Shown: positions 27,904 through 37,694 of the stretch, piece by piece
Numbering within the stretch: position 1 is the first letter of the stretch
Layout of the letters: each line of letters starts with the position of its first letter
Source: Pseudomonas marvdashtae
Lineage (GTDB): Bacteria > Pseudomonadota > Gammaproteobacteria > Pseudomonadales > Pseudomonadaceae
NCBI RefSeq assembly: GCF_014268655.2
Contig: NZ_JABWQX020000001.1
Location: forward strand, 2,200,001 to 2,264,000
Direction: 5' to 3'
Length of the DNA: 64,000 nucleotides
Notes under the pieces: model-generated
Told to the model about the DNA's origin: nothing
Database searches by the model: none
Seen by the model: only the letters and a program-made list of their open reading frames with translations
Program-made: the position numbers and the translations under genes

Positions 27904-28725
27904 ATGACTGACCTTGTGTGTAATGCCGTACCCGATAGCCGTCCCGGCGCCGGGCTGGATGTAGAGCCTGCAACGCCCGCGTGGATGGCCGTGTTCTCGT
28001 TGGCAATGGGCGTGTTCGGATTGCTGACCGCAGAGTACCTTCCGGCGAGCCTGTTGACGCCGATGGCCACCGATATGGGTGTGTCCGAAGCGCTGGCTGG
28101 CCAGGCGGTAACGGTGACAGCAGTGGTGGCGCTGTTCGCTGGCCTGTTGGTGCCAGGCCTGACCCGCAGTGTCGACCGCCGCTGGGTGCTGCTGGGTTTT
28201 TCCACGTTGATGATCGCCTCCAATCTTTTGGTCGCCGTTTCCTCCAGTTTCGCGGTGCTTTTGTTAATGCGTGTCTTGCTGGGGATCGCCCTTGGCGGGT
28301 TCTGGAGCATGGCGGCAGCGGTGGCGATGCGCTTGGTACCCGGTGCGTTGTTGCCCCGAGCGCTCTCGATTATTTTCAGCGGCATTGCTATCGGGACGGT
28401 GGTTGCGGTCCCGCTGGGCAGCTACCTGGGCGGACTATACGGCTGGCGCAGCGCATTCTTTGCCGCGGCGGCGGTAGGGGTGGTGACCCTGGCTTTCCAG
28501 TCGCTCACCCTGCCGCGCCTTGCGCCGCGCAGGCCGGCACGCCTGCGCACCGTCCTCGAGGTGTTGCAGCGTCCAGGCATCGCCATGGGTATGTTCGGCT
28601 GTGTGCTGGTGCACAGCGGCCACTTTGCGATGTTCACTTATATTCGACCGTTCCTCGAAGGTACGACCGGCATCGGCCCGCAAGGGCTGTCGCTGATGCT
28701 GCTGGGGTTTGGCACATGGCGGTGA
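27904..28725 (+). pseudogene. MFS transporter, drug:H+ antiporter (DHA1/NepI-like) type, 3' end lost
   Basis: This frame encodes 273 residues with about eight membrane helices of a DHA1-type MFS efflux protein; family members have about 390 residues and twelve helices. GGAG lies nine bases before the ATG. The frame is intact to LLGFG and then runs into TWR and a stop, at the point where a different MFS family begins in another frame. The last third of the gene is therefore missing, and the product is unlikely to work alone. It lies divergent from the AraC regulator, which probably once controlled it. Confidence 0.75.
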
Positions 28726-29659
28726 AACAGGCGTTTCCTACACCTATGTCGCCGAGATCGCCCCAAGCAAACACCGTGGCCTATGGTCCAGTTCGGTCTA
28801 CGTCGGGGTGACGCTCGGGGTGATGGCGGCGACGGCGGTGGCAGCGATGCTGACCTGGCTGCTGGGCGCGCAGGCCATGAGTGACTACGGCTGGCGGATC
28901 GGCTTCGCCATCGGTGGAGTGCTCGGGGTCTATGCGCTGTTTTTGCGCCGCGGCGCGCAGGAGTCTCACGTGTTCGTAGAGCAGCAGGGCCAGGCTCGAC
29001 CGTCGCGCAAATTGTCCAGGGGCGAGATGCTGCGCGTCGCGCGCAACATCGTCATGCTCGCAGCGGCCGCCAATGTCACCTACTACGCGTGGGTCACGTT
29101 CGGCGCTTCGACGGCAATCGCCCAGGGCATGGACGCCACGGGTGCCTACGTGGCCAGCCTCATCGCGCAAGTCCTCTGTGTGTGCTGGTTGCCGATCTGT
29201 GGAATGTTGTCCGATCGTGTAGGTCGCAAGCCCATGGTCGTAGCCTGGGGCTTGGGCGTGATCGTGCTGACCTATCCCATCTCGATAATGGTGACCACTG
29301 AGCCCTACACGCTCTTCCTGGCCCAGGTCCTGGGGCTAGGCGCCTGGTCTCTGATCGCGGCGATATTTCCCGCAGTGCTGTCCGAGCAGGTGCCAACCCA
29401 GGCGCGGGCGCAAGGCGTTGGGTTGGTATCGTCGGTGTCGGTGGCGATCTTTGGCGGTACCGCTCCGTATCTACACAGCTATCTTGACGGCGCCGACCTT
29501 GGCTATCTGTATGTCTGCTATGTCATGGGGTTGGGTCTGGTCACCGTCCTGGCAGGTTTTCTTATCGACGAAACGGCGGGCATCGATCTTGCGCACATCC
29601 AGGCACCCGGTGCTCGACTGGCGGCTGGCTCACGGTCTTCGTTGGCCTCTCAGGACTAA
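28709..29659 (+). pseudogene. MFS transporter, metabolite:H+ symporter (MHS) type, 5' end lost
   Basis: The frame begins inside a protein of the MHS family (shikimate/alpha-ketoglutarate/citrate permease type), at the conserved HGGE(T/W)G element and the following YVAEIAPSKHRG. It runs about 316 residues to a normal end. Family members have about 430 residues, so about 110-130 N-terminal residues with the first helices are absent, and no start with a ribosome site is seen. It overlaps the end of the preceding truncated MFS gene by 17 bases in a different frame, as expected from a deletion joining two genes. Confidence 0.75.
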
Positions 29660-29711
29660 ATCAGTTGGCTGGTCGATCCGCAGCATCAGCCGACCCAAGG
29701 AGTGCAATTCA

Positions 29712-31364
29712 ATGAACTCAACAGACCTTGAAAAAACCACTGCACGCGGTGAGCGACCGGGCACCGGCGTGACGGTCAGCCAGACTTCGGGGCCACGTCA
29801 GGCCGCGCGCGAGACCTGGGTCGAAGTGCCTTCCGAGTCGGGCTCGGCGGCCGCTTGGTGCTACTCGGATCGCCGCTCCTACAGCCCGGCCGATTCGGTG
29901 TGCCTGTATCTGTCTTCGAATCGCCCGCAAGTGAGACTCAGGATCTATCGTGATGGAGCCATCGCTCGCACGTTGCATGAAACCGACAGCCTTGACGCTC
30001 GATTCCATCCGGTGCCCGAACGTGCCTATGAGCAGGGGTGCCAATGGCCGGTATTCTGGCATTGGTCAATCCCGGCTGATGCCGAGCCGGGTGGCTATGT
30101 AGTGGAAGTACGCGATAGCGCTGAAAGCGTGCTCGGGCATCACCTGTTCATCGTCAAGACGGCGCACAAGCGCGCCGATGCCTTGGTGCTTGTCGCAGCC
30201 ACATCGACCTGGGCCGCTTATAACGACTGGGGCGGCGCTAATCACTACTTCGGTCTCCACCCCGGGACGCCGCGCGGCCGCGCGCCGTTGCTGTCGGCAC
30301 AACGCCCTTGGGCGCGGGGGCAAGTCTGGCTGCCCGAGGATGCGCCACGTTCTGTCAACGCGACCCGGCAACGCAAGCCCGGGCCGGCGCGTTACGAGTT
30401 CATCGAATGGGCCTCCCTTAACGGCTACGCCAAGTACTACGCGCTGGCGGGGTGGGCCTCCTACGAAAGACCGTTTGTGGTTTGGGCCGAACAGCAAGGC
30501 TACACGGTCGACATCCTGACCCAGGACGATTTGCATCACGACCCGCATGCGCTTGAGGGCTACCGCTGCGCGGTCTTTGCAGGGCACGACGAGTACTGGA
30601 CGCGGGAAATGCGCGACCATGTCGATTTCTTTGTCGAGGAGGGCGGCAAGGTCGCGCGCTTCGCTGGCAATTTCATGTGGCAGGTCCGCTTGGAGGATGA
30701 GGGGCAACGGCAGGTCGCCTACAAGTACGATGCCGGCGCGCTTGATCCGGTCGCGGCGACCGACCCTCGTCGGCAAACCGGCGCCTGGGAAGATCCGCGG
30801 GTGGATCACCCCGGGGCGAGGACGTTTGGGGTCAATGCATTGCGGGGGATATACGGCGGCTTTGGAGGAATGGCTCCGCGCAATCCTCGCGGGTATACAG
30901 TCTTCAGGCCTCAGCACTGGGCCTTCATGGGCACGGGCCTGGGCTACGCGGATATGTTCGGAGACGAAGCCAACATCTTTGGCTATGAGGTGGATGGCCT
31001 GGAGTACACGTTTGTTAACGGTCTCCCAGAACCGCTCGGCACAGACGGTGCGCCCTGCGGATTGCAAATCCTCGCGATGGGCTGGGCGACCAATGCCGAA
31101 CACGGCCGATCCGAGGATGCCTATTCATTCATGCTCGGCGATGGCGATGCGCGGTTCCGTGCTTCCATCCTGGCGCCCAACCTTAGCGAGGCCAGTATCG
31201 ATTTGCATAGTCGCGGGGCCGGCATGGTGGTGCACTTCCATAAAGGTCGAGGTGAGGTCTTTACCGCCGCCACGTGCGAATGGGTACACGGGCTTATGCA
31301 GGCAGACATCTACACCGAGATGATCACAAAAAACGTGCTCGATCGTTTCTTGCGCAGTCCGTAG
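29712..31364 (+). CDS. N,N-dimethylformamidase large-subunit-like protein
   Basis: This 550-residue protein resembles the beta (large) subunit of N,N-dimethylformamidase over its C-terminal half. Features include a W-A-Y-N-DWGG element near 170, a FAGHDEYW stretch near 295, and an aromatic-rich C-terminal domain. The family hydrolyses small amides using a mononuclear iron site; I did not map its ligands. No small (alpha) subunit gene is next to it. The ATG at 29712 has AAGGAG nine bases upstream; the open frame extends further upstream inside the MFS remnant but without reason to start there. It follows the MHS remnant by 52 bases, so a former uptake-and-hydrolysis unit is plausible. Confidence 0.72.
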   Translation: MNSTDLEKTTARGERPGTGVTVSQTSGPRQAARETWVEVPSESGSAAAWCYSDRRSYSPADSVCLYLSSNRPQVRLRIYRDGAIARTLHETDSLDARFHPVPERAYEQGCQWPVFWHWSIPADAEPGGYVVEVRDSAESVLGHHLFIVKTAHKRADALVLVAATSTWAAYNDWGGANHYFGLHPGTPRGRAPLLSAQRPWARGQVWLPEDAPRSVNATRQRKPGPARYEFIEWASLNGYAKYYALAGWASYERPFVVWAEQQGYTVDILTQDDLHHDPHALEGYRCAVFAGHDEYWTREMRDHVDFFVEEGGKVARFAGNFMWQVRLEDEGQRQVAYKYDAGALDPVAATDPRRQTGAWEDPRVDHPGARTFGVNALRGIYGGFGGMAPRNPRGYTVFRPQHWAFMGTGLGYADMFGDEANIFGYEVDGLEYTFVNGLPEPLGTDGAPCGLQILAMGWATNAEHGRSEDAYSFMLGDGDARFRASILAPNLSEASIDLHSRGAGMVVHFHKGRGEVFTAATCEWVHGLMQADIYTEMITKNVLDRFLRSP

Positions 31365-31479
31365 GCCGTCAAAGCACGCTCTCGCAACTCTTGAGAATTT
31401 TCGATAAAGACGTCCTGCCCACACTGGCTGGCCGGTTCGGCGAAGTAGCCCCTTGGTTCTCGTTTTTATCAGGTCATTT

Positions 31480-31507
31480 GGAACGCTTTTTCCGGCACGG
31501 CCACTCA
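31480..31507 (+). promoter_or_regulatory. HrpL-type (hrp box) promoter
   Basis: GGAACG, 15 bases, then CCACTCA matches the hrp box GGAACC-N15/16-CCACNNA with one mismatch. It ends 74 bases before the start of a serine-rich reading frame typical of type III effectors. HrpL is the ECF sigma factor of Hrp1-type secretion systems; no hrpL gene is in the window. Confidence 0.72.
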
Positions 31508-31581
31508 AGCGTAAGGATGTCGCCGCTCATACCGGAGGCATTTGCATTCTTCTATCTATCGATCACTAAGAGAACAGTGCC

Positions 31582-33234
31582 ATGGATACGCTTAATGTAG
31601 GTGCAAGCCGCGAGCTGACTCGTGTACCTGATGAGATACAGCAGGAAACAACGCAACAGACCTCTCGCTCGCCGAGCCTCAGTTCTACAGGGGCAGCGAT
31701 GAGAACGCGGCTTGAAAACCATTTCGAGGCTCACCTTGAAACAGAGGCTGGTTCCGATCAACCCGCTGTCTCTTCCTCAAGCGCTCGCAACGCGGAGCTG
31801 AACGCGATTCGCGATGACCGCGCTCAACGGTTAGAGGCAGGGGGCTATAACGTCCATGACATGGAGAAGGCGGAAAAAAACGCAGCCAGGGCCGACAGAT
31901 TGTTTGCGTCAATAAAGTCAGGGATGGGGGGGACGCCCTTTGCGGCGCTGACCGAGGCAGGTAATTTCAAGCCATCCATCCTCCAGGTAGCAGGCAAGCA
32001 TGGCAATACAGTACGCCAAGCGGCGATAGAGAACGCTATGTCATGCTTGTATGCCGGTATGGCGGATGCTGCCGGTAACAAGACGATCGCGGGCCTCAAG
32101 CCTGGTTATTACCTTAAACCCGAGAGCGATACGCTGCACCCGTCGCTTCAAGCATCAGTGGCGGAAAAGCTGCTGGCGCTGGATAAAGGTCCACTGCGCA
32201 ATGCTTTCGACGAAGCCAATAAATGGCTTACCGGGTTTGCCGTACGAAATACAGCAATGTACGCGTCAACGCTTGCCATGACGGCGGCTGGCAAAGAGAA
32301 CCTGGATGCAATCCTGCAACCGGCCCTACGGCCGGTCACGGCTATCATCGTGGGTATAGCAATTGAGCATTACAATGTCAGCCGCGATCGCACGAACCAT
32401 TTAGCTGACCCTGCAATGCTCTATGGTCGTCGGGATGCTGTACCGCAAGGGCAGCCCCATAAGCCTATTGATCAAGATACCGAATGGCTGGATGACTTCG
32501 AGACTTTAAAGGATCTCAATGCCACTGCCCTGGTCAAGATGGTCTCCGCGCGGCTGGGTGAAGGCGCGGCTACGGCTCTGAATGCGGTCATCAGCGGCGA
32601 TGCCTTGAAAGAGATAGTGGATCCGGTCAGTGTGGTAGGAAATGGTCTGCTGATTGGCGGTTTCTCTGCAATGGGCGCGGCTACAACCGCCACAGCCAAC
32701 CTGGCGAAGTCCCATGAGTTGGGAAAAATGGCCGCTACGGCAGCCTCGGAGGCTGTAAAAAACGTATTGGGTACCGTGGCGTTCGGGCTGTGGGCAGCGG
32801 GCGCCTCGTTAGGTGGATCAGTGCCGAAAAAAGCCATTGCTGCTGTCGATGCCCATGTACCAAAAGCCGTAGAAGGGACCGCAGATGCAGCTGGCAGGGT
32901 GGCAGTCAAGGGAGGTGAGTTGGCAGTCAAGACATCGCTCACCGGCGCCAGGTTAGCCAAAGAGACAGCTGTTTCAGCGACCCACCACACAAAAAATGCA
33001 GCTCAAGCGACAGGGGATGGGATCATTAGCGTTGCTAGCGCCATTGGTTCCTCCTCCCAATCGGCTTGGGACAAAAGCGTTGGAGCCCTGAGGCAACGCG
33101 CCGCGGCCACCTCCCAAAGCCAAGCCGTTCAGGGTCAGAGCACCCCCATGCAGCCGCTCGCGGCCACGCAGGCGCAACCATCGTCCTCAGCGCCCGCGCG
33201 TCCGCCTGCCCAGGATGATGGCGATATTGTGTAG
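31582..33234 (+). CDS. Candidate type III secreted effector (family not recognised)
   Basis: This 550-residue protein has a Ser/Thr/Gln-rich, acidic N-terminus (about the first 70 residues), as in type III export signals. A helical middle (80-330) follows, then Gly/Ala-rich hydrophobic stretches near 345-420 that could contact membranes, and a Gln/Ser/Pro-rich tail. The ribosome site is weak. Base composition looks more AT-rich than in the neighbours, and a hrp box lies upstream. It is far from the secretion genes at the right end of the window and has no chaperone-like neighbour. I do not recognise the family. The effector call rests on the promoter and N-terminal composition. Confidence 0.65.
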   Translation: MDTLNVGASRELTRVPDEIQQETTQQTSRSPSLSSTGAAMRTRLENHFEAHLETEAGSDQPAVSSSSARNAELNAIRDDRAQRLEAGGYNVHDMEKAEKNAARADRLFASIKSGMGGTPFAALTEAGNFKPSILQVAGKHGNTVRQAAIENAMSCLYAGMADAAGNKTIAGLKPGYYLKPESDTLHPSLQASVAEKLLALDKGPLRNAFDEANKWLTGFAVRNTAMYASTLAMTAAGKENLDAILQPALRPVTAIIVGIAIEHYNVSRDRTNHLADPAMLYGRRDAVPQGQPHKPIDQDTEWLDDFETLKDLNATALVKMVSARLGEGAATALNAVISGDALKEIVDPVSVVGNGLLIGGFSAMGAATTATANLAKSHELGKMAATAASEAVKNVLGTVAFGLWAAGASLGGSVPKKAIAAVDAHVPKAVEGTADAAGRVAVKGGELAVKTSLTGARLAKETAVSATHHTKNAAQATGDGIISVASAIGSSSQSAWDKSVGALRQRAAATSQSQAVQGQSTPMQPLAATQAQPSSSAPARPPAQDDGDIV

Positions 33235-33349
33235 CAGCTTTCCTCGCCGCTCATTTTAGTCTTTCCTTAATGTCCAGGGATCGGACATTGGCAGCGCGTT
33301 CAAGGGCCACGACGCCGTAATGCAGTACAACTTGAAAGAGAGGACGTCA

Positions 33350-33700
33350 TTGAAAAGTATGTGGCTGGCGACGATCGTTGCTTGCGTCACCAGTGTGAGC
33401 TTTTGGCTGGCGGCGTCATGGTCGTCCGGAGTGAATGAGCCTTGGGACGCGCAATGTTATTGGACTGTTCTATATCCTGCGTCCCTGGCGCTGACATTGA
33501 CGCTGGGTCTGCTGTTTCAACAGCGCGGATGGGTGGCAGGTCCCATCGTAATGTTCGGGCAGATTCCGTGTGTGATGATGGCATCTGGCGCGGGGCCGCT
33601 ACTGGCAGTCGGTATTTTGTATTGCGCTTTGCTTTCGATCCCGGCAGTGATGCTGTCTTGGGGCGCGCGCGCCATCTATCGGCGGCTCGCCGCTAGCTGA
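33350..33700 (+). CDS. Small membrane protein, unknown function
   Basis: This is a protein of about 116 residues with four hydrophobic segments and a short basic tail. I chose the TTG at 33350 because AGAGGA lies six to seven bases upstream. In-frame ATGs at 33320 and 33359 lack a well-spaced site. No family is recognised. It stands alone after the effector candidate; the 115 bases between them hold nothing clear. Confidence 0.55.
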   Translation: MKSMWLATIVACVTSVSFWLAASWSSGVNEPWDAQCYWTVLYPASLALTLTLGLLFQQRGWVAGPIVMFGQIPCVMMASGAGPLLAVGILYCALLSIPAVMLSWGARAIYRRLAAS

Positions 33701-33836
33701 TGCAGACCGACGCGGTGGGCACGCGGCGCGCAATTGCCGAGACGAACACATGCATCCCTTGTCTCGATGCTGCTGGGGAACGACCCGCTGTGCTTGTAAG
33801 TCTACCTGTATCTGCTGATTGGTAAGGTACAGCGCA

Positions 33837-34136
33837 ATGGATAAGACAATCACGGTGGATCAATTGGCCACCACTGACCTGAGATCATTCAACGAAATAT
33901 GGCTCGGCGGGACTCATACCCAGCTCTGCCTATGGCGTGGCGCCCAAGTCTTCACCCACGAAATGATGAGCGAGGGCACCCACGACCAGAATGTTCGAAG
34001 CCTGTGCTTGCAGTGGGTCAACCTTGACGATCAGGCCGCCGTGGCCAGCGTTGAGCGGATCGCTCGCGAACGGCTGAAAGAGATGGGGAAGGAGGGCGAG
34101 TTTTATCCGGCTGAGGAGGCGGACACCCATCAATAG
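33837..34136 (+). CDS. Small conserved-looking protein, unknown function
   Basis: This is a soluble, acidic protein of 99 residues. The ATG at 33837 has AAGG nine bases upstream. The sequence alternates strands and helices (EIWLGGTHTQLCLWRG, then a helical C-terminus) with no signal peptide or membrane segment. It converges on the SDR gene, with 10 bases between the stops. No function can be given. Confidence 0.5.
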   Translation: MDKTITVDQLATTDLRSFNEIWLGGTHTQLCLWRGAQVFTHEMMSEGTHDQNVRSLCLQWVNLDDQAAVASVERIARERLKEMGKEGEFYPAEEADTHQ

Positions 34137-34146
34137 TCGCTGCCTC

Positions 34147-34923
34147 TTATGAAGCCGTTGGAATGGTGCCGCCATCAATGACAAATTCGCTGCCCGTGAT
34201 GGATGCCGCGCGAGGCGAAGCCAGGAAGGCAATGAGGTTCGCCACTTCCACAGGTTTCGAGGGCCGGCCGAGTGGAATACCGCCTAACGCGTTCATGATC
34301 ATCTGTTTGCCACCTTCATAGTCGGTACCTGCTTCTTTCGCCAGGCGCTCGGCCAAGGCGACCGACGCCTCGGTTTCAACCCATCCCGGCGATACCCGGA
34401 CGACACGTACTCCTTTTGGCGAGACCTCTTTCGACAGGCTTTTGCTGTAAGTCGAAAGCGCAGCCTTGGCAGCCGCGTAAGCGGTGGTTGCTTCGGGCAG
34501 CGGCAGTCGGTTCTGAATGGAGGTCACGTGAATGATGACGCCCTCGTTTCGTTCGAGCATGCCTGGCACCAAGGCGCGATCGATACGTACGGCTGGAAGC
34601 AGGTTCAGATCGAGCTCGCGTTGCCAGTGGTCCTCATCCAGTGCAGCAAAGCCACCACCCGGTGCCGATGACCCACCCAGTACGTGGATGATGACGTCGA
34701 CGTCTCCTAATATTCGCTTGGTCGCGGCCACCAACGTCTCACAACCCTCCCGGGTGGATAAATCAGCCGGAACGAACAAGTCTGGCGGCATCTCGATGTT
34801 TGCCTGGCGAGCCGAGGTCAGGACTTTTGCGCCTTCGTCGAGCAGCAGCTCAACCACCGCTTTGCCGACGCCCTTGGTGCCGCCGGTAACCAGAATGCGC
34901 TTGCCTTTCAAATCAAGATTCAT
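34147..34923 (-). CDS. Short-chain dehydrogenase/reductase
   Basis: This is a classical 258-residue SDR. The cofactor-binding TGGTKGVG lies near residues 13-20, the active-site tyrosine and lysine in YAAAK near 154-158, and the catalytic serine in VTSIQ near 140. The start at 34923 has AGGAG upstream. It is divergent from a LysR regulator, which probably controls it. The oxidised substrate is not predictable from sequence. Confidence 0.88.
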   Translation of the reverse strand: MNLDLKGKRILVTGGTKGVGKAVVELLLDEGAKVLTSARQANIEMPPDLFVPADLSTREGCETLVAATKRILGDVDVIIHVLGGSSAPGGGFAALDEDHWQRELDLNLLPAVRIDRALVPGMLERNEGVIIHVTSIQNRLPLPEATTAYAAAKAALSTYSKSLSKEVSPKGVRVVRVSPGWVETEASVALAERLAKEAGTDYEGGKQMIMNALGGIPLGRPSKPVEVANLIAFLASPRAASITGSEFVIDGGTIPTAS

Positions 34924-35039
34924 GGCGTAATCTCCTCTCTGATGATGAATTGATGACACCCGGCGATCTTGCCCCTGACGGGATAGTTTGCTCAACTGGC
35001 ATAAACGTAATGGCTAATCCCGATAAGCAGGACAATCAA

Positions 35040-35966
35040 ATGCCGGATCTTCGTGTAGGGCTTAACGAGTTGGAGGCGGTGACGGCCGTGGCGCGTCGGG
35101 CCTCGTTTCGACAAGCCGCTATCGACTTGAGTGTTTCGACGACTGCGTTGAGCAATACCATCGCCAAGGTGGAGTCGAACCTTGAAACGCGGCTGTTCAA
35201 TCGCACGACACGCAGCGTGTCGCTCACCGAGGCCGGCAGGATGTACATGGAGCAAGTCGGGCCGGCGCTACAGGATGTTCGCGCGGCACTCGAGGCGGTG
35301 CGCTCGCACAATGTCGGACCTTCGGGAATCTTGCGCATCAATGCATTTGCAAGTGCCGCTCGTACGACCCTGATGCCGCTGATCCTGGAGTTTTCGCGGC
35401 GTTACCCGAAGGTGCACATCGATCTGGTTACCGAAGGGCGTCTGGTGGATATCGTTGCTGACGGCTTCGACCTCGGCGTGCGGTCGGCCAATCTGGTACC
35501 CAGCGATATGATTGTCGTCCCGCTGGGCCGGCCGCAACGTTACGCCATCGTGGGCTCGCCAGCGTACTTTGAGGTGCACGGCCAGCCTCGCACTCCAGCC
35601 GATCTACTCACTCATCAGTGCTTACGGATCCGCCTACCCAACGGAGCCATTTATCCGTGGCATCTGGAACGCGACGGGGAGGTCATCAGGTTGGATGTGA
35701 ATGGGCAATTCACGCTGGACGAGCCTGGCCTTGCCAAGGCGGTCGTTGGGGCAGCCGTGGCTCTGGGTTTTTTCATGGAACAGGACGTTCAAGTCGAAAT
35801 CGAGAACGGAGAGTTTGAACGGGTGCTGGAGGATTGGACGCCGGCGCGAGACAACTTGTGTTTGTATTACCCGAACCGGCGCAACCCTTCGGCAGCGCTC
35901 AAGGCGTTTACCGACTTGGCCCGTGCCAATCTGGTTGGCAACGAGAGCCTTCGGGCGCCTGCATGA
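35040..35966 (+). CDS. LysR-family regulator
   Basis: This is a 308-residue LysR protein with an N-terminal winged helix-turn-helix (about 8-65: [17 protein letters not shown], then [15 protein letters not shown]) and a periplasmic-binding-like effector domain. I chose the ATG at 35040 because AGGA lies eight bases upstream; two earlier in-frame ATGs (34950, 35010) lack a site. It is divergent from the SDR gene. The gap contains AGTT-N5-AACT near 34986, a possible but weak operator half-site pair. Confidence 0.87.
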   Translation: MPDLRVGLNELEAVTAVARRASFRQAAIDLSVSTTALSNTIAKVESNLETRLFNRTTRSVSLTEAGRMYMEQVGPALQDVRAALEAVRSHNVGPSGILRINAFASAARTTLMPLILEFSRRYPKVHIDLVTEGRLVDIVADGFDLGVRSANLVPSDMIVVPLGRPQRYAIVGSPAYFEVHGQPRTPADLLTHQCLRIRLPNGAIYPWHLERDGEVIRLDVNGQFTLDEPGLAKAVVGAAVALGFFMEQDVQVEIENGEFERVLEDWTPARDNLCLYYPNRRNPSAALKAFTDLARANLVGNESLRAPA

Positions 35967-35969
35967 AGC

Positions 35970-37529
35970 TCATAGGTTGTAAGTGGCTCGTATAGCCTCC
36001 ACGGCCCGCTCGCCGATCACCACGCACGGGGCCATCGTATTGCCGCTCGTGACATGGGGCATGATGGAGGCATCGGCAATGCGTAGGCCCTGGATTCCGT
36101 AGACGCGCAGTTGACCATCAACCACGGACATCGCGTCCTGGCCCATTTTTGCCGTACCGCATTGGTGCCAGTAGGTAACGGCAGCGTTGCGTGCGTAGTG
36201 TTCGAGCGATTGGGTGTTCAGTTTTCCAGGCAGGCTTTCATTTTTTACCAAGCCCTTGAAGGGGGCCTGCGCGCCCAGTTCCTGGACAAAACGGATGTTT
36301 TCCAGCGCGTTGCGCCGATCGGTGGGATGCGACAGCGTGTTGGGTTGAATGATGGGGGCATCAGTCACATTCGGGCCGCTGAGCGTGACCTGTCCGCGAC
36401 TTTCCGGGTGGGCAAGGCCGGCGAACATTGTCCAGCCATGTGCAGGAACGCCGAGTGACGCGGTCTCTGCGCTGGGCACTGGAAACTCGACCTGGCAGTG
36501 GAACATGTCGGGGAGATGCAAAGCACTCTCGCTGCTCCAGTAGAGGGTTGCCTCCGAGCCGCCATAACCCACCGGTTGTGGTGTCGTGTATTCGAAAATA
36601 ACCGCAAAGGACACGTGATCTTGATGATTGGCGCCAACGCCGGGGAGATGCTGGACGACTGGAATGCCATGGCGCTGCAATTCTTCCTCCGGCCCCACTC
36701 CGGATTGCATCAGGACCTTAGGCGTGTTGATCGCCCCCAGGGAAAGAACGACTTCGTGATTGGCGTAAAAGCACTCGGTCTGCCCATTGTTTATGGTTTC
36801 CACGCCGATGACGCGTTGGTCCTTGAATAGCACGCGACTGACCAGCGTATCAGTCAGGACCGTGAGGTTGGGCTGGCCACAGCGTGGAGCGACGTAGGCG
36901 CGGTAGATGGAATTACGCCGGCCATCCTTGACGATGAGATCGTTCAGCGCCGCACCTCCGCGGCCTTCCATCATGGCGCCGTTCGGGTTGTCAAAAACAG
37001 GTATACCCATTCCGGCGGCCGCACTGATCATGGCGTTCGCAATCGGTTGGGCGTTTCGCACTGGTGCGACATGAACCGGTCCGCCCTTGCCGCGACGGAC
37101 TGAGTCGCAGATGCCCCAATAGTCTTCCACGCGTTGATAGATCTTCAGGACCGATGCGTAGCTCCACGCAGGATCTCCACTGTGCGCGGCGAAATCTTCC
37201 CAGTCGTTTTTATGGCCGCGGGCCCACAACATGACATTGACGCTGGACCCGCCGCCCAACCCACGGCCCATATTCAGCGGGATTTTCCTGTCGTTGAGAT
37301 GAGGGTTTGCGGCACCCACGAAGTTCCAATCGCGCTCGGTGCCAAGGTTCAGGGGCCAGTTCCCCGGCTCCAGCACGTGAGGGTGGTCATCGCTGCCTCC
37401 GGCCTCGATGAGCAATACCTCGACCTCCGGATTCTCGGCCAGCCGTCCGGCCACGACGGAACCGGCGGTTCCCGCGCCACAGACGATAAAATCGAACGGG
37501 TGCTTTTTCAGCTCGCAATTCATAGGCAT
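35970..37529 (-). CDS. GMC-family oxidoreductase (choline dehydrogenase-like)
   Basis: This is a 519-residue flavoenzyme. The FAD-binding GAGTAG lies near residue 17, the second GMC signature around GRGLGGGSSVN near 90, and the C-terminal active-site block has WHQCGTAKMG (catalytic histidine) and NTMAPC. The start at 37529 has AAGGA nine bases upstream. Members oxidise alcohols such as choline, polyethylene glycol or aromatic alcohols; the exact substrate is unknown. It is convergent with the LysR gene, with a 3-base gap between the stops. Confidence 0.87.
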   Translation of the reverse strand: MPMNCELKKHPFDFIVCGAGTAGSVVAGRLAENPEVEVLLIEAGGSDDHPHVLEPGNWPLNLGTERDWNFVGAANPHLNDRKIPLNMGRGLGGGSSVNVMLWARGHKNDWEDFAAHSGDPAWSYASVLKIYQRVEDYWGICDSVRRGKGGPVHVAPVRNAQPIANAMISAAAGMGIPVFDNPNGAMMEGRGGAALNDLIVKDGRRNSIYRAYVAPRCGQPNLTVLTDTLVSRVLFKDQRVIGVETINNGQTECFYANHEVVLSLGAINTPKVLMQSGVGPEEELQRHGIPVVQHLPGVGANHQDHVSFAVIFEYTTPQPVGYGGSEATLYWSSESALHLPDMFHCQVEFPVPSAETASLGVPAHGWTMFAGLAHPESRGQVTLSGPNVTDAPIIQPNTLSHPTDRRNALENIRFVQELGAQAPFKGLVKNESLPGKLNTQSLEHYARNAAVTYWHQCGTAKMGQDAMSVVDGQLRVYGIQGLRIADASIMPHVTSGNTMAPCVVIGERAVEAIRATYNL

Positions 37530-37694
37530 GGATGGGTTTCCTTGGACGGTGTGGTATTGCATCGCCTGATGCGATGACTGCTGCGAGGGAAGTGTGTTGC
37601 ATCCCAGCTTCCGGCCAACCTGTCCTGAAACTGGTGGCAATCCATTGGGGCGCAGCAGCACTTCCTTCGATCTCAGCGCAGAAGGGGACTGGAA

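Noticed and set aside
29418..29711. N-terminal extension of the dimethylformamidase-like gene
   Set aside because: The extension lies inside the MFS remnant in another frame, while the ATG at 29712 has a good ribosome site.
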